A DNA stretch of 64,000 bases. It comes from Mycobacterium sp. PSTR-4-N. GTDB taxonomy: Bacteria; Actinomycetota; Actinomycetes; Mycobacteriales; Mycobacteriaceae. Position 1 is the stretch's first letter. The number at the start of each line of letters is the position of its first letter. The position numbers and the translations under genes were made by a program. Below, piece after piece: positions 28,029-36,452 of the stretch. The stretch spans positions 496,001 to 560,000 of the forward strand of contig NZ_JAKRFN010000001.1 of NCBI RefSeq assembly GCF_022348085.1. The letters are read 5' to 3'. The notes under the pieces are model-generated. The model did not search any database and had not been told where the DNA came from. It was given only the letters and a program-made list of their open reading frames with translations.

Positions 28029-28633
28029 CGATCACCGGCATCGCCCAGGCCCGGCACGATGTAGGCGACGTCGTTGAGGCCCGCGTCGATGCTGGCGGTG
28101 AACAACTTCACCTGCGGAGCCGCTTTCTCCAGTGCTGCAACACCTTCCGGTGCACACACCACACACAGCGCTGTCACGTCGACGGCATCCCTGGCGAACA
28201 GCAGCTCGAGTGTGTGCACCATCGAGCCGCCGGTCGCGAGCATCGGATCGAGCACGATGACCGGGCGCGAGCTCAGATCGGCGGGCAGCGACTCCAGATA
28301 CGGCGTGGGCTGGTGGGTCTCCTCATCGCGGGCCACCCCGACGAAGCCGACCTGAGCCTCCGGGATCAGGGCATGCGCCTGGTCGACCATGCCCAGGCCG
28401 GCGCGCAGCACCGGAACCAGCAGCGGGGGATTCGCCAGCCGCGCACCCGCCGTCTCGGCCATCGGGGTGCGCACCGGGATGGTCTCGATGGGCGATTCGC
28501 GGGTCGCCTCGTAGACGAGCATCAACGTCAGGTCCCGCAGCGCGGCGCGGAACGCCGCGTTGTCGGTGCGCTCGTCGCGCAGGGTGGTCAGCCGCGCCGC
28601 GGCCAGCGGGTGGTCGACAACGCGCACATCCAT
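28010..28633 (-). CDS. upp: uracil phosphoribosyltransferase
   Basis: 207 residues, typical Upp length. The PRPP-binding loop [13 protein letters not shown] is near residue 125 and the uracil-binding end [10 protein letters not shown] near the C-terminus. It converts uracil and PRPP to UMP, closing the pyrimidine-salvage route fed by cdd and deoA. A TAAGGT box lies eight bases before the ATG. Confidence 0.95.
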   Translation of the reverse strand: MDVRVVDHPLAAARLTTLRDERTDNAAFRAALRDLTLMLVYEATRESPIETIPVRTPMAETAGARLANPPLLVPVLRAGLGMVDQAHALIPEAQVGFVGVARDEETHQPTPYLESLPADLSSRPVIVLDPMLATGGSMVHTLELLFARDAVDVTALCVVCAPEGVAALEKAAPQVKLFTASIDAGLNDVAYIVPGLGDAGDRQFGPR

Positions 28634-28641
28634 GGGATTGG

Positions 28642-28647
28642 ACCTTA
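28642..28647 (-). promoter_or_regulatory. -10 box of upp, near-leaderless
   Basis: On the minus strand TAAGGT is followed by eight bases and the upp ATG at 28633. Confidence 0.45.
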
Positions 28648-28697
28648 ATGGGAACCGGATGACGTTTCCCGGCGTCTAACTGTCTGTGTTCGCCCGT

Positions 28698-29000
28698 ATG
28701 CCCGTCGATGCCCTGTCCGTCGACACCGACGCCGTCCTCGCCTACGGCCGCACAGCCGATGCCCACGCCGCCGCGCTGCACACCGCCGCCGCGCAGCTCA
28801 CCGGTGCGGCGGGCGGCACCGCCTACGGCCCGGTCGGGGCGCGGTTCCTCGCCGCACTGACCCGCGCCACCGGGGACGACGCCACCGCACTCACCGCACT
28901 CGGCGCGTCACTTGCGGGCGCCCGCACCGTCGCCGACACCTCGGCGCTCGCCTACCGCGCCGCCGACGCCGACGCCGCGACCCGGATCGCCCTCTGGTGA
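28698..29000 (+). CDS. EspC-like / WXG100-superfamily small protein
   Basis: 100 residues, almost all alanine-rich helix with a Gly-rich turn (GAAGGTAYGPVG) near the middle, no signal peptide. The pattern (V-D-T-D-x-V near the start, helix-turn-helix hairpin, length about 100) is that of the EspC/DUF2580 group associated with type VII secretion. The GTG of the NlpC/P60 gene overlaps its stop (GTGA). An in-frame GTG at 28686 is an alternative start. Role inferred: partner or chaperone in export of the downstream hydrolase. Confidence 0.68.
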   Translation: MPVDALSVDTDAVLAYGRTADAHAAALHTAAAQLTGAAGGTAYGPVGARFLAALTRATGDDATALTALGASLAGARTVADTSALAYRAADADAATRIALW

Positions 29001-30076
29001 CCAGCGCCCTGGTCAGCGCGCTCGCGGCCCCGCTGCGCCGAGTGCAGGCGCTGGTGGGTCCGGGCTGGTCGGGCGATCCGACCGGCGATCCCGCCGCGGT
29101 GCTGACCGGGGTCCGCGACACGTTGACCGACGTGGCCGACGCCGCGTCGCAGGCGTGGCGCGAGGCTGATGCGGACTGGTCGGGGTCGGGCGCGGATGCG
29201 GCGGCGGAGTTCGCAGCGACGACGACAGCGGCGATCGACGGTGCCGCAGAGCGGGCGGGGCGGTTGGGCTCTGTCGCGCACGCCGCGGCCGGCGCCGTGG
29301 CGGCGGCTCACCGGCGACTGCAGGACATCGTCGAGGAGTTCGAGGCGAAGGCGGCTGCACTCGAGCCTCGACTCTCCGAACCCGGAGTGGCCAAGCAGCT
29401 GCTCACCGAGGCACGCGACGCGCTGGGCCGCGCGATCGACGTGGTCGAGGAACTGCTCGCCGAACTCGACCGGCATGCAGCGGCTGTCGAGAGCAGGCCT
29501 GCATCCGCCGCCCCCACGCCGCCGACCGGCTGGTCGGGCGCCGGTCCCGCTGGACTGGGCGGCGCGCTACCGGACGGGGGTGTTTCGGGGATGGGCGGCC
29601 CCAGCGCGCAACCGGCCGCTTTCACCTCCGCCATGGCGCCCGAGGCGCCGATCGACACCCCCGACGCCGCGACGTTCGGGGAGGGCGTGGCGGTACGCCT
29701 GCCCGACGGCACGGTGGTGATGGCGCCCAACGCCGTCGCCGCCAGCGCGGTCCGCCACGCGCTGACCCAACTCGGCGTCCCGTACCAGTGGGGTGGCACC
29801 ACGCCGGGCCGAGGCCTCGACTGCAGCGGCCTGACCCAATGGGCCTATCACCAAGCCGGGCTGGAGCTTCCGCGCCTGGCTCAGGAGCAGGACGTCGGCC
29901 GGGCGGTGGCGCCGGGCGCCCTGCTGCCCGGAGACCTGGCGGTGTGGGACGGCCACGTCGCGATGATCGTCGGGGACGGGACCATGATCGAGGCCGGCGA
30001 TCCCGTGAAACTGTCCCCGATCAGGACGACGAACGCCGGCCAGGGTTTTCAGGGCTTCTGGCGACCGACCGCGTAG
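28997..30076 (+). CDS. WXG-like N-terminus fused to NlpC/P60 peptidase (Rv0024-like)
   Basis: 359 residues. Residues 1 to about 170 are Ala-rich helices with WREADADWSGSG near 60, resembling an ESX/WXG-type helical domain; a Pro/Gly/Ala linker follows to about 235. The C-terminal NlpC/P60 domain has LDCSGLTQWAYHQAG with the catalytic Cys near 276 and DGHVAMIVGDG with the catalytic His near 318. Family knowledge: NlpC/P60 enzymes cleave the D-Glu-DAP bond of peptidoglycan stem peptides. No Sec signal peptide is visible, so export through a type VII system with the overlapping upstream partner is the likely route. sapM, found near here in M. tuberculosis, is absent. Confidence 0.82.
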   Translation: MTSALVSALAAPLRRVQALVGPGWSGDPTGDPAAVLTGVRDTLTDVADAASQAWREADADWSGSGADAAAEFAATTTAAIDGAAERAGRLGSVAHAAAGAVAAAHRRLQDIVEEFEAKAAALEPRLSEPGVAKQLLTEARDALGRAIDVVEELLAELDRHAAAVESRPASAAPTPPTGWSGAGPAGLGGALPDGGVSGMGGPSAQPAAFTSAMAPEAPIDTPDAATFGEGVAVRLPDGTVVMAPNAVAASAVRHALTQLGVPYQWGGTTPGRGLDCSGLTQWAYHQAGLELPRLAQEQDVGRAVAPGALLPGDLAVWDGHVAMIVGDGTMIEAGDPVKLSPIRTTNAGQGFQGFWRPTA

Positions 30077-30082
30077 GCGGGC

Positions 30083-30958
30083 CTACTGCACGGCGCCCAC
30101 GTACTGGCGAGCCAACTCGTCGACCCAGCCCTCCGCGACGATCGGATCGGCGGGCGGGGCCGCCACCACGACGAGTTCGTCGACGCCGATATCGGCCAAC
30201 GCGGCCAGATCCGCCGGCCCCGACTCCCGCAGCGAGACGGACAGCTTCACGTCACCGAAGTCGCGGCCGAGCCGGCGGCACATCCGGCGCAGCACCGAGA
30301 CCCGCTCAGCGACCTCCTCCACGTCGGCCAGACCGAACCCGTACCAGCCGTCTCCCCACGCGGCGACACGGTGCAGAGCGGTGTCGGAGTTCCCGCCGAA
30401 GATCACCGGGATCATGCGCCGCTCCGGCTTCGGATTGACGCGCACACCGTCGAACGAGACGAACTCACCGGTGAAGGTGGCCACGTCGTCACGCCACAGC
30501 GTGCGCATCGCGGCCACGTACTCCTCGGTGCGCCGACCGCGGCGCTCGAACGGCACCCCCAGCGCGTCGAACTCGTCGCGTGACCACCCGACCCCGACCC
30601 CCAGAGACAACCGTCGACCACCACACAGACGATCCAGCGACGCCGCACTCTTCGCCGTGACGACGGGGTTGTGTTCCGGCAGCAGCAACACCCCGGTCGC
30701 CAACCCGATCCGGTTGGTGGCGGCCGCGGCGAAGCTCAGCGCGATCAACGGATCGAGCCAATCGGCGTCCGCGGGAACCGCGATCCTGCCATCGGGACTG
30801 TAGGGATACCGCGACGACGGCTCGTCGACCATGACGACGTGCTCGCCGATCCACAGGGTGGCGAAGCCGGACCGTTCGGCGGCGGCGGCCACGGCGTCGA
30901 TCACAGGCCGGGACGCTCCCGCGCCGATGCCCAGACCATGCAACCCGAGGCTGACCAC
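30083..30958 (-). CDS. LLM-class F420-dependent oxidoreductase
   Basis: 291 residues of luciferase-like TIM-barrel type: LWIGEHVV near residue 36, GLATGVLLLPEHNPV near 84, SLGVGVGWSRDEFDALG near 117 and PVIFGGNSD near 180 are characteristic. In mycobacteria most such proteins use coenzyme F420 rather than FMN; the substrate is unknown. GTG start at 30958 was chosen because the barrel begins immediately. Convergent with the NlpC/P60 gene with only six bases between stops. Confidence 0.88.
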   Translation of the reverse strand: MVSLGLHGLGIGAGASRPVIDAVAAAAERSGFATLWIGEHVVMVDEPSSRYPYSPDGRIAVPADADWLDPLIALSFAAAATNRIGLATGVLLLPEHNPVVTAKSAASLDRLCGGRRLSLGVGVGWSRDEFDALGVPFERRGRRTEEYVAAMRTLWRDDVATFTGEFVSFDGVRVNPKPERRMIPVIFGGNSDTALHRVAAWGDGWYGFGLADVEEVAERVSVLRRMCRRLGRDFGDVKLSVSLRESGPADLAALADIGVDELVVVAAPPADPIVAEGWVDELARQYVGAVQ

Positions 30959-31076
30959 CTGGCCATCGTGGCAGCGCCGCCCACTGCACTGAGCGACGAT
31001 CGCGTTGCGATCCGCTAACGACCCGCAGCGGACGGCCGTCCCGATGGACCACAGGTACCGCTGACGGGCGTGTCGT

Positions 31077-31082
31077 TAGGCT
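31077..31082 (+). promoter_or_regulatory. -10 box of the Rv3311-like gene, leaderless type
   Basis: TAGGCT is followed by seven bases and the ATG at 31090. Confidence 0.55.
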
Positions 31083-31089
31083 GTGCCGC

Positions 31090-32340
31090 ATGGCTGCAGA
31101 CATCGTGCCGATCGGGCTGAGCTTGACCAAGGGCGACGTGTACACGCTATGGGCACCGCGGTGGCGCGCCGACGGGGACGAGTGGGAGGCGTTCCTCGGC
31201 AAGGACGAGGACCTCTACGTGCTCGATTCCGTGGCCGACCTGGCCGCGTTCGTGCGGACCAACACCGACAACGACCTGAACGATCACCCGGCGTGGGAGA
31301 AGCTGACCACGGCGAACGCGCACCGATTGGTGCCCGACGAGGAGCACTCCTACGACCTCGCCGGGTTCGAGGAGATCCTGTCCAACAAGCCGACCGAGGA
31401 CAGCGTGCGCACCCTGCACCGCGCGCTGTCGGTGGTGTCGTCCATCGGGTCGGTGTGCGAACTCCCCGCGGTGACGAAGTTCTTCAACGGCAACCCGATC
31501 CTGGGCACCGTCGGCGGAGGCGTCGAGGCGTACGCGGGCCGGGCCGGACGCAAGCGCTGGGCCGAGATCGAGAAGATCATCAACCGCGGGTGGGATGCGG
31601 TCATCGAGTCGATCGACGAGATCATCACCAAGCCCGACGTCGACAGCGCCGCGGTCGAGAAGGCCCAGGCAGAGCTCGATGCGCCCGCCCCCGAGCCGGA
31701 GGAGGACGAGGTCGTCATCGACGACATCGTCGACACCCCGGAAGAAGCCGACGACCTGGCGGCGGCAGCCGAAGACAAGGTGCTGGGCAGCGACGAGGAT
31801 TTCTGGGCGCGCGTCGGCATCGACCCCGTCCGGATCATGACCAGCAGCGGCACCTTCTTCACCCTGCGCTGCTACTTCGACGATCGTCCGATCTTCCTGG
31901 GTCGCAACGGCCGCATCAGCGTGTTCGGCTCGGAACGGGCACTGGCGCGTTATCTGGCCGACGAACACGATCACGACCTGTCGGATCTGGCGACCTACGA
32001 CGACATCCGCACCGCTGCCACCGACGGGTCGCTGCGGGTGGACGTCACCGACGACAACATCTACGTGCTGTCGGGGATCGTCGACGACCTCGCCGAGGGC
32101 CCCGACGCGCTCGATCACGACCAGCTCGAACTCGCGGTCGAGCTGCTGCGCGACATCGCCGACTACGCCGACGACACCAGCGTTGCGGCCAAACTCGAGA
32201 AGAACACCGCGCTGGGCCGGCTGATCGCCTACTCGCTGGAGCCCGGTTCGGTGTCACGCCCGAGCGCGCCGTACGCCGAGGCCGTCACGCAGTGGGAGTC
32301 GTTGGAGCGCTTCGTGGAGTCACGCCTGCGTTCGGAGTGA
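31090..32340 (+). CDS. Rv3311-like conserved protein, function unknown
   Basis: 416 residues, acidic, no signal peptide or membrane segment. Two similar halves can be seen: the N-terminal region around FLGKDEDLYVLDSVADLAAFVRTNTDNDL and the C-terminal region around FLGRNGRISVFGSERALARYLADEHDHDL share an FLG-x5-V-F/L-x-S-x3-L-x-x-[YF] pattern, suggesting a duplicated domain. A very acidic stretch (PEPEEDEVVIDDIVD) near residues 200-215 links them. Conserved in mycobacteria next to upp and add, but no function is known to me. Confidence 0.85.
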   Translation: MAADIVPIGLSLTKGDVYTLWAPRWRADGDEWEAFLGKDEDLYVLDSVADLAAFVRTNTDNDLNDHPAWEKLTTANAHRLVPDEEHSYDLAGFEEILSNKPTEDSVRTLHRALSVVSSIGSVCELPAVTKFFNGNPILGTVGGGVEAYAGRAGRKRWAEIEKIINRGWDAVIESIDEIITKPDVDSAAVEKAQAELDAPAPEPEEDEVVIDDIVDTPEEADDLAAAAEDKVLGSDEDFWARVGIDPVRIMTSSGTFFTLRCYFDDRPIFLGRNGRISVFGSERALARYLADEHDHDLSDLATYDDIRTAATDGSLRVDVTDDNIYVLSGIVDDLAEGPDALDHDQLELAVELLRDIADYADDTSVAAKLEKNTALGRLIAYSLEPGSVSRPSAPYAEAVTQWESLERFVESRLRSE

Positions 32341-32353
32341 TGACCGGTTCTCT

Positions 32354-32413
32354 GGCGAGCGAGCGTGTTTGTACGCGCCCGCGCGGCGTGTGGCGTGCCT
32401 GTGCGCTCGCTCG
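32354..32413 (-). repeat. palindromic dispersed repeat, copy D1 (inverted, diverged)
   Basis: About 60 bases with ends GGCGAGCGAGCG and CGCTCGCTC. The reverse complement aligns with copies A-C (GAGCGAGCGCAC at one end, TACAAACACGCTCGCTCGCC at the other), more diverged in the middle. Confidence 0.6.
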
Positions 32414-32421
32414 GGCGTGAC

Positions 32422-32475
32422 GAGCGCGCGCGAATGCTCGCCCTGCGCGGCGTGCCGCTGTGCAGACGCTCCCCC
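32422..32475 (+). repeat. palindromic dispersed repeat, copy D2 (truncated)
   Basis: Begins GAGCGCGCGCGAATGC, continues GCGGCGTGCCGCTGTGCAGACGC and then breaks off into a different hairpin. It follows D1 by eight bases in the opposite orientation. Confidence 0.6.
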
Positions 32476-32513
32476 GCAAGCGGGAGGTGCCCCCAGCGCT
32501 CGCGGGACGGGGG
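32470..32513 (-). terminator. two stacked GC hairpins downstream of add
   Basis: Directly after the add stop codon the minus strand can form CCCCC...GGGGG (outer bases 32490-32513) and then CCCGC-TT-GCGGG (about 32471-32485). No T-tract, as is usual for mycobacterial termination sites. Confidence 0.45.
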
Positions 32514-33602
32514 TCAGCCGATCAGGACGGCGTAGCGGGGTTTGATCACCTCGTCGATGATCGCGAGCCGCTCGTCGAAGGCGATGAACGCCGACTTCAT
32601 CGCGTTGATCGTGAACCGCTCGAGATCGCTCCACCCGTAGCCGAACGCCTCGACCAGCCGGAACATCTCCTGGCTCATGAAGGTGTCGCTCATCAGCCGG
32701 TTGTCGGTGTTCACCGTCACCCGGAACCGCAGCCGAGCCAGCCGGTCGAACGGATGCTCGGCGATGCTGCCCACGGCGCCGGTCTGCACATTGGAGCTCG
32801 GGCACATCTCGAAGGGCACGCGCTTGTCGCGCAGCAGGCTCGCCAGCCGACCGAGCCGCGCCGTGCCGTCCGGATCTACGGTGATGTCGTCGACGATGCG
32901 CACCCCGTGGCCCAGCCGATCAGCCCCGCAGAACGCGATGGCTTCGTGGATCGAGGGCAGCCCGAACGCCTCGCCGGCGTGAATCGTGAAGCGCGCGTTG
33001 TTGCTTCGCATGTACTCGAACGCATCGAGGTGACGGGTGGGCGGGTAACCGGCCTCCGCGCCGGCGATGTCGAACCCGACGACCCCGCGGTCGCGGAACC
33101 GGATCGCCAGCGCCGCGATCTCGCGCGAGCGCGCGGCGTGCCGCATCGCGGTCACCAGAGTCCGCACCACGATGGGGCGCCCCGCAGCCGCGGCCGCCTT
33201 CTCTCCGTCGGCGAAGCCCGCCAACACCGCCTCGGTGACCGCATCGAGCGACAGCCCGCCATCGATGTGCAACTCGGGGGCGAACCGGATCTCGGCGTAG
33301 ACGACGTTGTCGTGAGCGAGGTCCTCCACGCACTCGAACGCGACCCGATGCAACGCCTCGGGAGTCTGCATGACGCCGACCGTGTGGGCGAACGGTTCGA
33401 GATACCGAACCAGGGAGCCGCTGTGCGCGGCCGTGCGGAAGAACGTCGCCAGCGACTCGGCATCGTGTGCGGGCAGCTGGTCGTATCCCGTCTCCTCCGC
33501 CAGTTCGAGGACCGTCTGCGGCCGCAGCCCGCCGTCGAGATGATCGTGCAGCAGCGCCTTGGGCGCCTGTCGGATGTTCTCCAGCGTCAACGGTGTCGTC
33601 AT
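32514..33602 (-). CDS. add: adenosine deaminase
   Basis: 362 residues. Zinc and catalytic residues are visible: HDHLDGGL (His-x-His) near residue 19, HAGE near 215, the catalytic His in RLGHGVR near 240, and NTDNRLM near 305, which replaces the usual NTDDP wording but keeps the metal-binding Asp. It deaminates adenosine and deoxyadenosine to inosine forms for PNP. Good ribosome site GAGGAGAG four bases before the ATG; it follows deoA by ten bases, in a cdd-deoA-add operon. Confidence 0.94.
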   Translation of the reverse strand: MTTPLTLENIRQAPKALLHDHLDGGLRPQTVLELAEETGYDQLPAHDAESLATFFRTAAHSGSLVRYLEPFAHTVGVMQTPEALHRVAFECVEDLAHDNVVYAEIRFAPELHIDGGLSLDAVTEAVLAGFADGEKAAAAAGRPIVVRTLVTAMRHAARSREIAALAIRFRDRGVVGFDIAGAEAGYPPTRHLDAFEYMRSNNARFTIHAGEAFGLPSIHEAIAFCGADRLGHGVRIVDDITVDPDGTARLGRLASLLRDKRVPFEMCPSSNVQTGAVGSIAEHPFDRLARLRFRVTVNTDNRLMSDTFMSQEMFRLVEAFGYGWSDLERFTINAMKSAFIAFDERLAIIDEVIKPRYAVLIG

Positions 33603-33612
33603 CTGGCTCTCC

Positions 33613-34908
33613 TCACGTGATCCGGTCGATGATCAGCGGACGCACGGGTGGCGCCTCGCCGCCCACCCGCCAGGCCCCGTCGAGTTCGGACAGCGCCGGC
33701 CCGAAGCGCTCGGGGGTGTCGCTGTAGAGCGTGAACACCGTCTCCCCCGCGGCGACGGGTTCACCGGGCCGACGGTGGATGCGCATCCCGGCGCCGAACT
33801 GCACGCGCTCACCCGGTGCGGAGCGGCCCGCTCCGAGCCGCCACACCGCGAGTCCCACGGCCATCGCATCGATGTCCCCCATCGTGCCACCGTGGGGGGC
33901 CACCACGGTCTCGCTGTGGGCACCGACGGGCAACGGCGCCGCGAGGTCACCGCCCTGAGCGGCGATCAACGCGCGGAAGGAGTCCATCGCCGACCCGTCA
34001 CGCAGCGTCTGGGCCGGATCGACGGCGTCGAGTCCTGCCGCGTCGCACATCTCCTGCGCCAGCGCAACGGTCAGCTCGACCACGTCCTCCGGTCCACCGC
34101 CGGCGAGTACCTCGAGTGATTCGGCCACCTCGACCGCGTTACCGACCGTGCGCCCCAGCGGCACCTCCATGTCGGTCAGCAGCGCGCGAGTGGCGACCCC
34201 GTGCTCGCGCCCCAGCGCCACCATCGTGGCCGCGAGCTCACGCGACTCCGCTTCGGTGGCCAGAAACGCCCCGGAGCCGACCTTGGTGTCGAGCACCAGC
34301 GCGGCAGCCCCTTCGGCGATCTTCTTGCTCATCACCGAACTCGCGATCAGCGGAAGCGATTCCGTGGTGCCGGTGACGTCGCGCAGCGCGTAGATCTTGC
34401 GATCGGCGGGCGCCAGCTCCCCGGCGGCGAAGATCGCCGCACCGAGATCCCGAAGCTGTTGATGGATCTGCGATTTGGTGATCTCGGCGGTGAACCCGGC
34501 GATCGACTCCAGCTTGTCCAGGGTGCCGCCGGTGTGTCCCAGGCCCCGCCCGGCCGCCTGCGGGACAGCGCCCCCGCACGCCATGATCATCGGAACCAAG
34601 GGAATCGTGATCTTGTCGCCGACCCCACCGGTCGAATGCTTGTCGACGGTCGGGCGGCCCACGTCGGAGAAGTCGAACCGCTCCCCCGAGGCCACCATCG
34701 CCGCGGTCCAGCGCGCGATCTCGTGCCCGGACATGCCCCGCAGGAAGATCGCCATCAGCAGCGCGGCCATCTGCCCGTCGGTGACGCGATCGTGGGTGTA
34801 GGCGTCGATCACCCAGTCGATCGCGGCGTCGGAGAGCGCATCGCCGTCCCGCTTGGTCCGGATGACGGTGGGGGCATCGAAACGCGGTCCGAAAGTGTTC
34901 TGGGTCAC
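33613..34908 (-). CDS. deoA: thymidine phosphorylase
   Basis: 431 residues. The phosphate and nucleoside-binding motif [10 protein letters not shown] is near residue 84, followed by [16 protein letters not shown] near 115, and the C-terminal alpha/beta domain is complete. It splits thymidine and deoxyuridine into base and deoxyribose-1-phosphate. The GTG at 34908 overlaps the cdd stop (GTGA) and its product [13 protein letters not shown] fits the family start; a longer frame upstream is a shadow inside cdd. Confidence 0.94.
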   Translation of the reverse strand: MTQNTFGPRFDAPTVIRTKRDGDALSDAAIDWVIDAYTHDRVTDGQMAALLMAIFLRGMSGHEIARWTAAMVASGERFDFSDVGRPTVDKHSTGGVGDKITIPLVPMIMACGGAVPQAAGRGLGHTGGTLDKLESIAGFTAEITKSQIHQQLRDLGAAIFAAGELAPADRKIYALRDVTGTTESLPLIASSVMSKKIAEGAAALVLDTKVGSGAFLATEAESRELAATMVALGREHGVATRALLTDMEVPLGRTVGNAVEVAESLEVLAGGGPEDVVELTVALAQEMCDAAGLDAVDPAQTLRDGSAMDSFRALIAAQGGDLAAPLPVGAHSETVVAPHGGTMGDIDAMAVGLAVWRLGAGRSAPGERVQFGAGMRIHRRPGEPVAAGETVFTLYSDTPERFGPALSELDGAWRVGGEAPPVRPLIIDRIT

Positions 34909-35321
34909 GCCGATTCCCCTCCGGGCGCACGGGCCAGGTCGTCCGGTCCGAACGCGTCGGGCAGCAGCTCGCTCAGCGGGCGTGGCCCCGCCGGGTGGTC
35001 GACGAGCATGTCGGGGCCGCCGTGTTCGAGCAGCACCTGGCGGCAGCGTCCGCACGGCATCAGGGTCGCGCCGTCGGGGCCGACGCAGGCCAGTGCGAGC
35101 AGGCGCCCGCCACCGCTGGAGACCAGGGCGCAGACCACTGCGCACTCGGCGCAGAGACCCAGGCCATATGAGACATTTTCCACATTGCAGCCGGTAACTA
35201 TTCGGTAATCGTCGGCCAGCGCAGCCGCCCCCACCGGAAACCGCGAATAGGGTGCGTACGCATGACCTGACACGTCAATAGCCTTGCGGCGCAACAACTC
35301 CCAGTCGATGTCGGCGCTCAC
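34905..35321 (-). CDS. cdd: cytidine deaminase
   Basis: 138 residues, tetrameric type. CAECAVV near residue 57 (catalytic Glu after the zinc Cys) and PCGRCRQ near 90 give the three zinc cysteines. It converts cytidine and deoxycytidine to uridine forms, the substrates of deoA. GGAAAGG six bases before the GTG is the ribosome site. First gene of cdd-deoA-add, divergent from sdhCDAB. Confidence 0.95.
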   Translation of the reverse strand: MSADIDWELLRRKAIDVSGHAYAPYSRFPVGAAALADDYRIVTGCNVENVSYGLGLCAECAVVCALVSSGGGRLLALACVGPDGATLMPCGRCRQVLLEHGGPDMLVDHPAGPRPLSELLPDAFGPDDLARAPGGESA

Positions 35322-35539
35322 GTCAGGCCTTTCCAGCAGATTCTGAATCCATTCCGAACCCCCCGCCTCGTGACCAGCAGTATCAGATAGGTGACCCTAA
35401 TAAACGCCCTTTTCCGAGGGCATACGGCCACAGGCTAGTTCGTTCGGCAGTACAAAGGAGATTAGAGTCGCTGCGAGGTTCGGAGAACCGACCGACGGGC
35501 ACATCTCCGAGCATCCACCGATGGCGTTGGAGGGGTCAG
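35322..35539. promoter_or_regulatory. divergent cdd / sdhCDAB promoter region
   Basis: 218 bases, clearly more AT-rich than its surroundings. TAGAGT at 35463-35468 is a good -10 for sdhC, leaving a leader of about 65 bases with a small GGTTC-GGA-GAACC hairpin and ending in GGAGGGG before sdhC. On the minus strand TATCTGATACT (about 35385-35395) is a possible cdd -10. No known operator was recognised. Confidence 0.4.
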
Positions 35540-35965
35540 ATGAGTACGGCAACATCATCGGACGACATTGCGGCACCACGCTCGCAGCCGTCGCGCCGAC
35601 GAACCCTGTATCGCGGCGATCCCGCGATGTGGTCGTGGGTTCTGCACCGGATCTCCGGTGCCTCGATCTTCTTCTTCCTGTTCGTCCACGTGACGGACAC
35701 CGCGCTCGTGCGGGTCAGCCCGCAGGCCTACAACGAGATCATCGAGACCTACAAGACACCCATCATCGGACTGATGGAGCTCGGCCTCGTCGCCGCCGTG
35801 CTGTACCACGCGCTCAACGGTATCCGCGTCATCCTGATCGACTTCTGGTCCGAGGGCCCGCGCCACCAACGCAAGATGCTGTGGGTCGTCGCCGGCGTGT
35901 TCATCGCGGTGCTGATCGCGTCGATCGGTGTCATCGGCATGCACATGGCGGAGAGGTTCCTCTAA
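35540..35965 (+). CDS. sdhC: succinate dehydrogenase cytochrome b subunit SdhC
   Basis: 141 residues with three transmembrane helices. MWSWVLHRISGASIFFFLFVH is split around WVLHRISG (quinone site) and FVHVTD (haem His). ALNGIRVILIDFWSEGPRHQ matches the actinobacterial SdhC. It anchors the complex and takes part in quinone reduction. The ATG follows GGAGGGGTCAG; the first 28 residues are an extra N-terminal arm compared with a start at the internal Met that M. tuberculosis uses. First gene of sdhCDAB. Confidence 0.94.
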   Translation: MSTATSSDDIAAPRSQPSRRRTLYRGDPAMWSWVLHRISGASIFFFLFVHVTDTALVRVSPQAYNEIIETYKTPIIGLMELGLVAAVLYHALNGIRVILIDFWSEGPRHQRKMLWVVAGVFIAVLIASIGVIGMHMAERFL

Positions 35966-36439
35966 ATGCCCGAGAACCCGTACGACCACATCAGCGACCG
36001 CGGCGGCAGCGCGCCGGTCATGCAGCGCAGCCACGACCGGCCGGCCAGCCTCGACAACCCCCGGGCGCCGCGGCGCGCGGGCGGCATGCCCAACTTCGAG
36101 AAGTACGCCTGGCTGTTCATGCGCTTCTCGGGCCTGGTGCTCGTCTTCCTGGCGCTCGGCCACCTGTTCATCATGTTGATGTGGGACGGCGGCGTGTACC
36201 GCATCGACTTCAACTTCGTCGCGCAGCGCTGGTCCTCGCCGTTCTGGCAGACCTGGGACCTCCTGCTGCTCTGGCTCGCTCAGCTGCACGGCGGCAACGG
36301 CATGCGCACGATCATCGCCGACTACAGCCGCAAGGATTCGACCAAGTTCTGGTTGAACTCCCTGCTGGCCTTGTCGATGGTGTTCGTGCTGGTGCTGGGC
36401 ACCTACGTGCTGCTGACGTTCGACGCGTCCATCTCTTGA
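35966..36439 (+). CDS. sdhD: succinate dehydrogenase hydrophobic anchor SdhD
   Basis: 157 residues. A hydrophilic N-terminal arm (~45 residues) precedes three transmembrane helices with RFSGLVLVFLALGHLF and LAQLHGGNGMR, the latter carrying conserved His near the haem/quinone site. The start codon directly follows the sdhC stop with no gap. Confidence 0.93.
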   Translation: MPENPYDHISDRGGSAPVMQRSHDRPASLDNPRAPRRAGGMPNFEKYAWLFMRFSGLVLVFLALGHLFIMLMWDGGVYRIDFNFVAQRWSSPFWQTWDLLLLWLAQLHGGNGMRTIIADYSRKDSTKFWLNSLLALSMVFVLVLGTYVLLTFDASIS

Positions 36440-36452
36440 TCGGGAGCTCACG

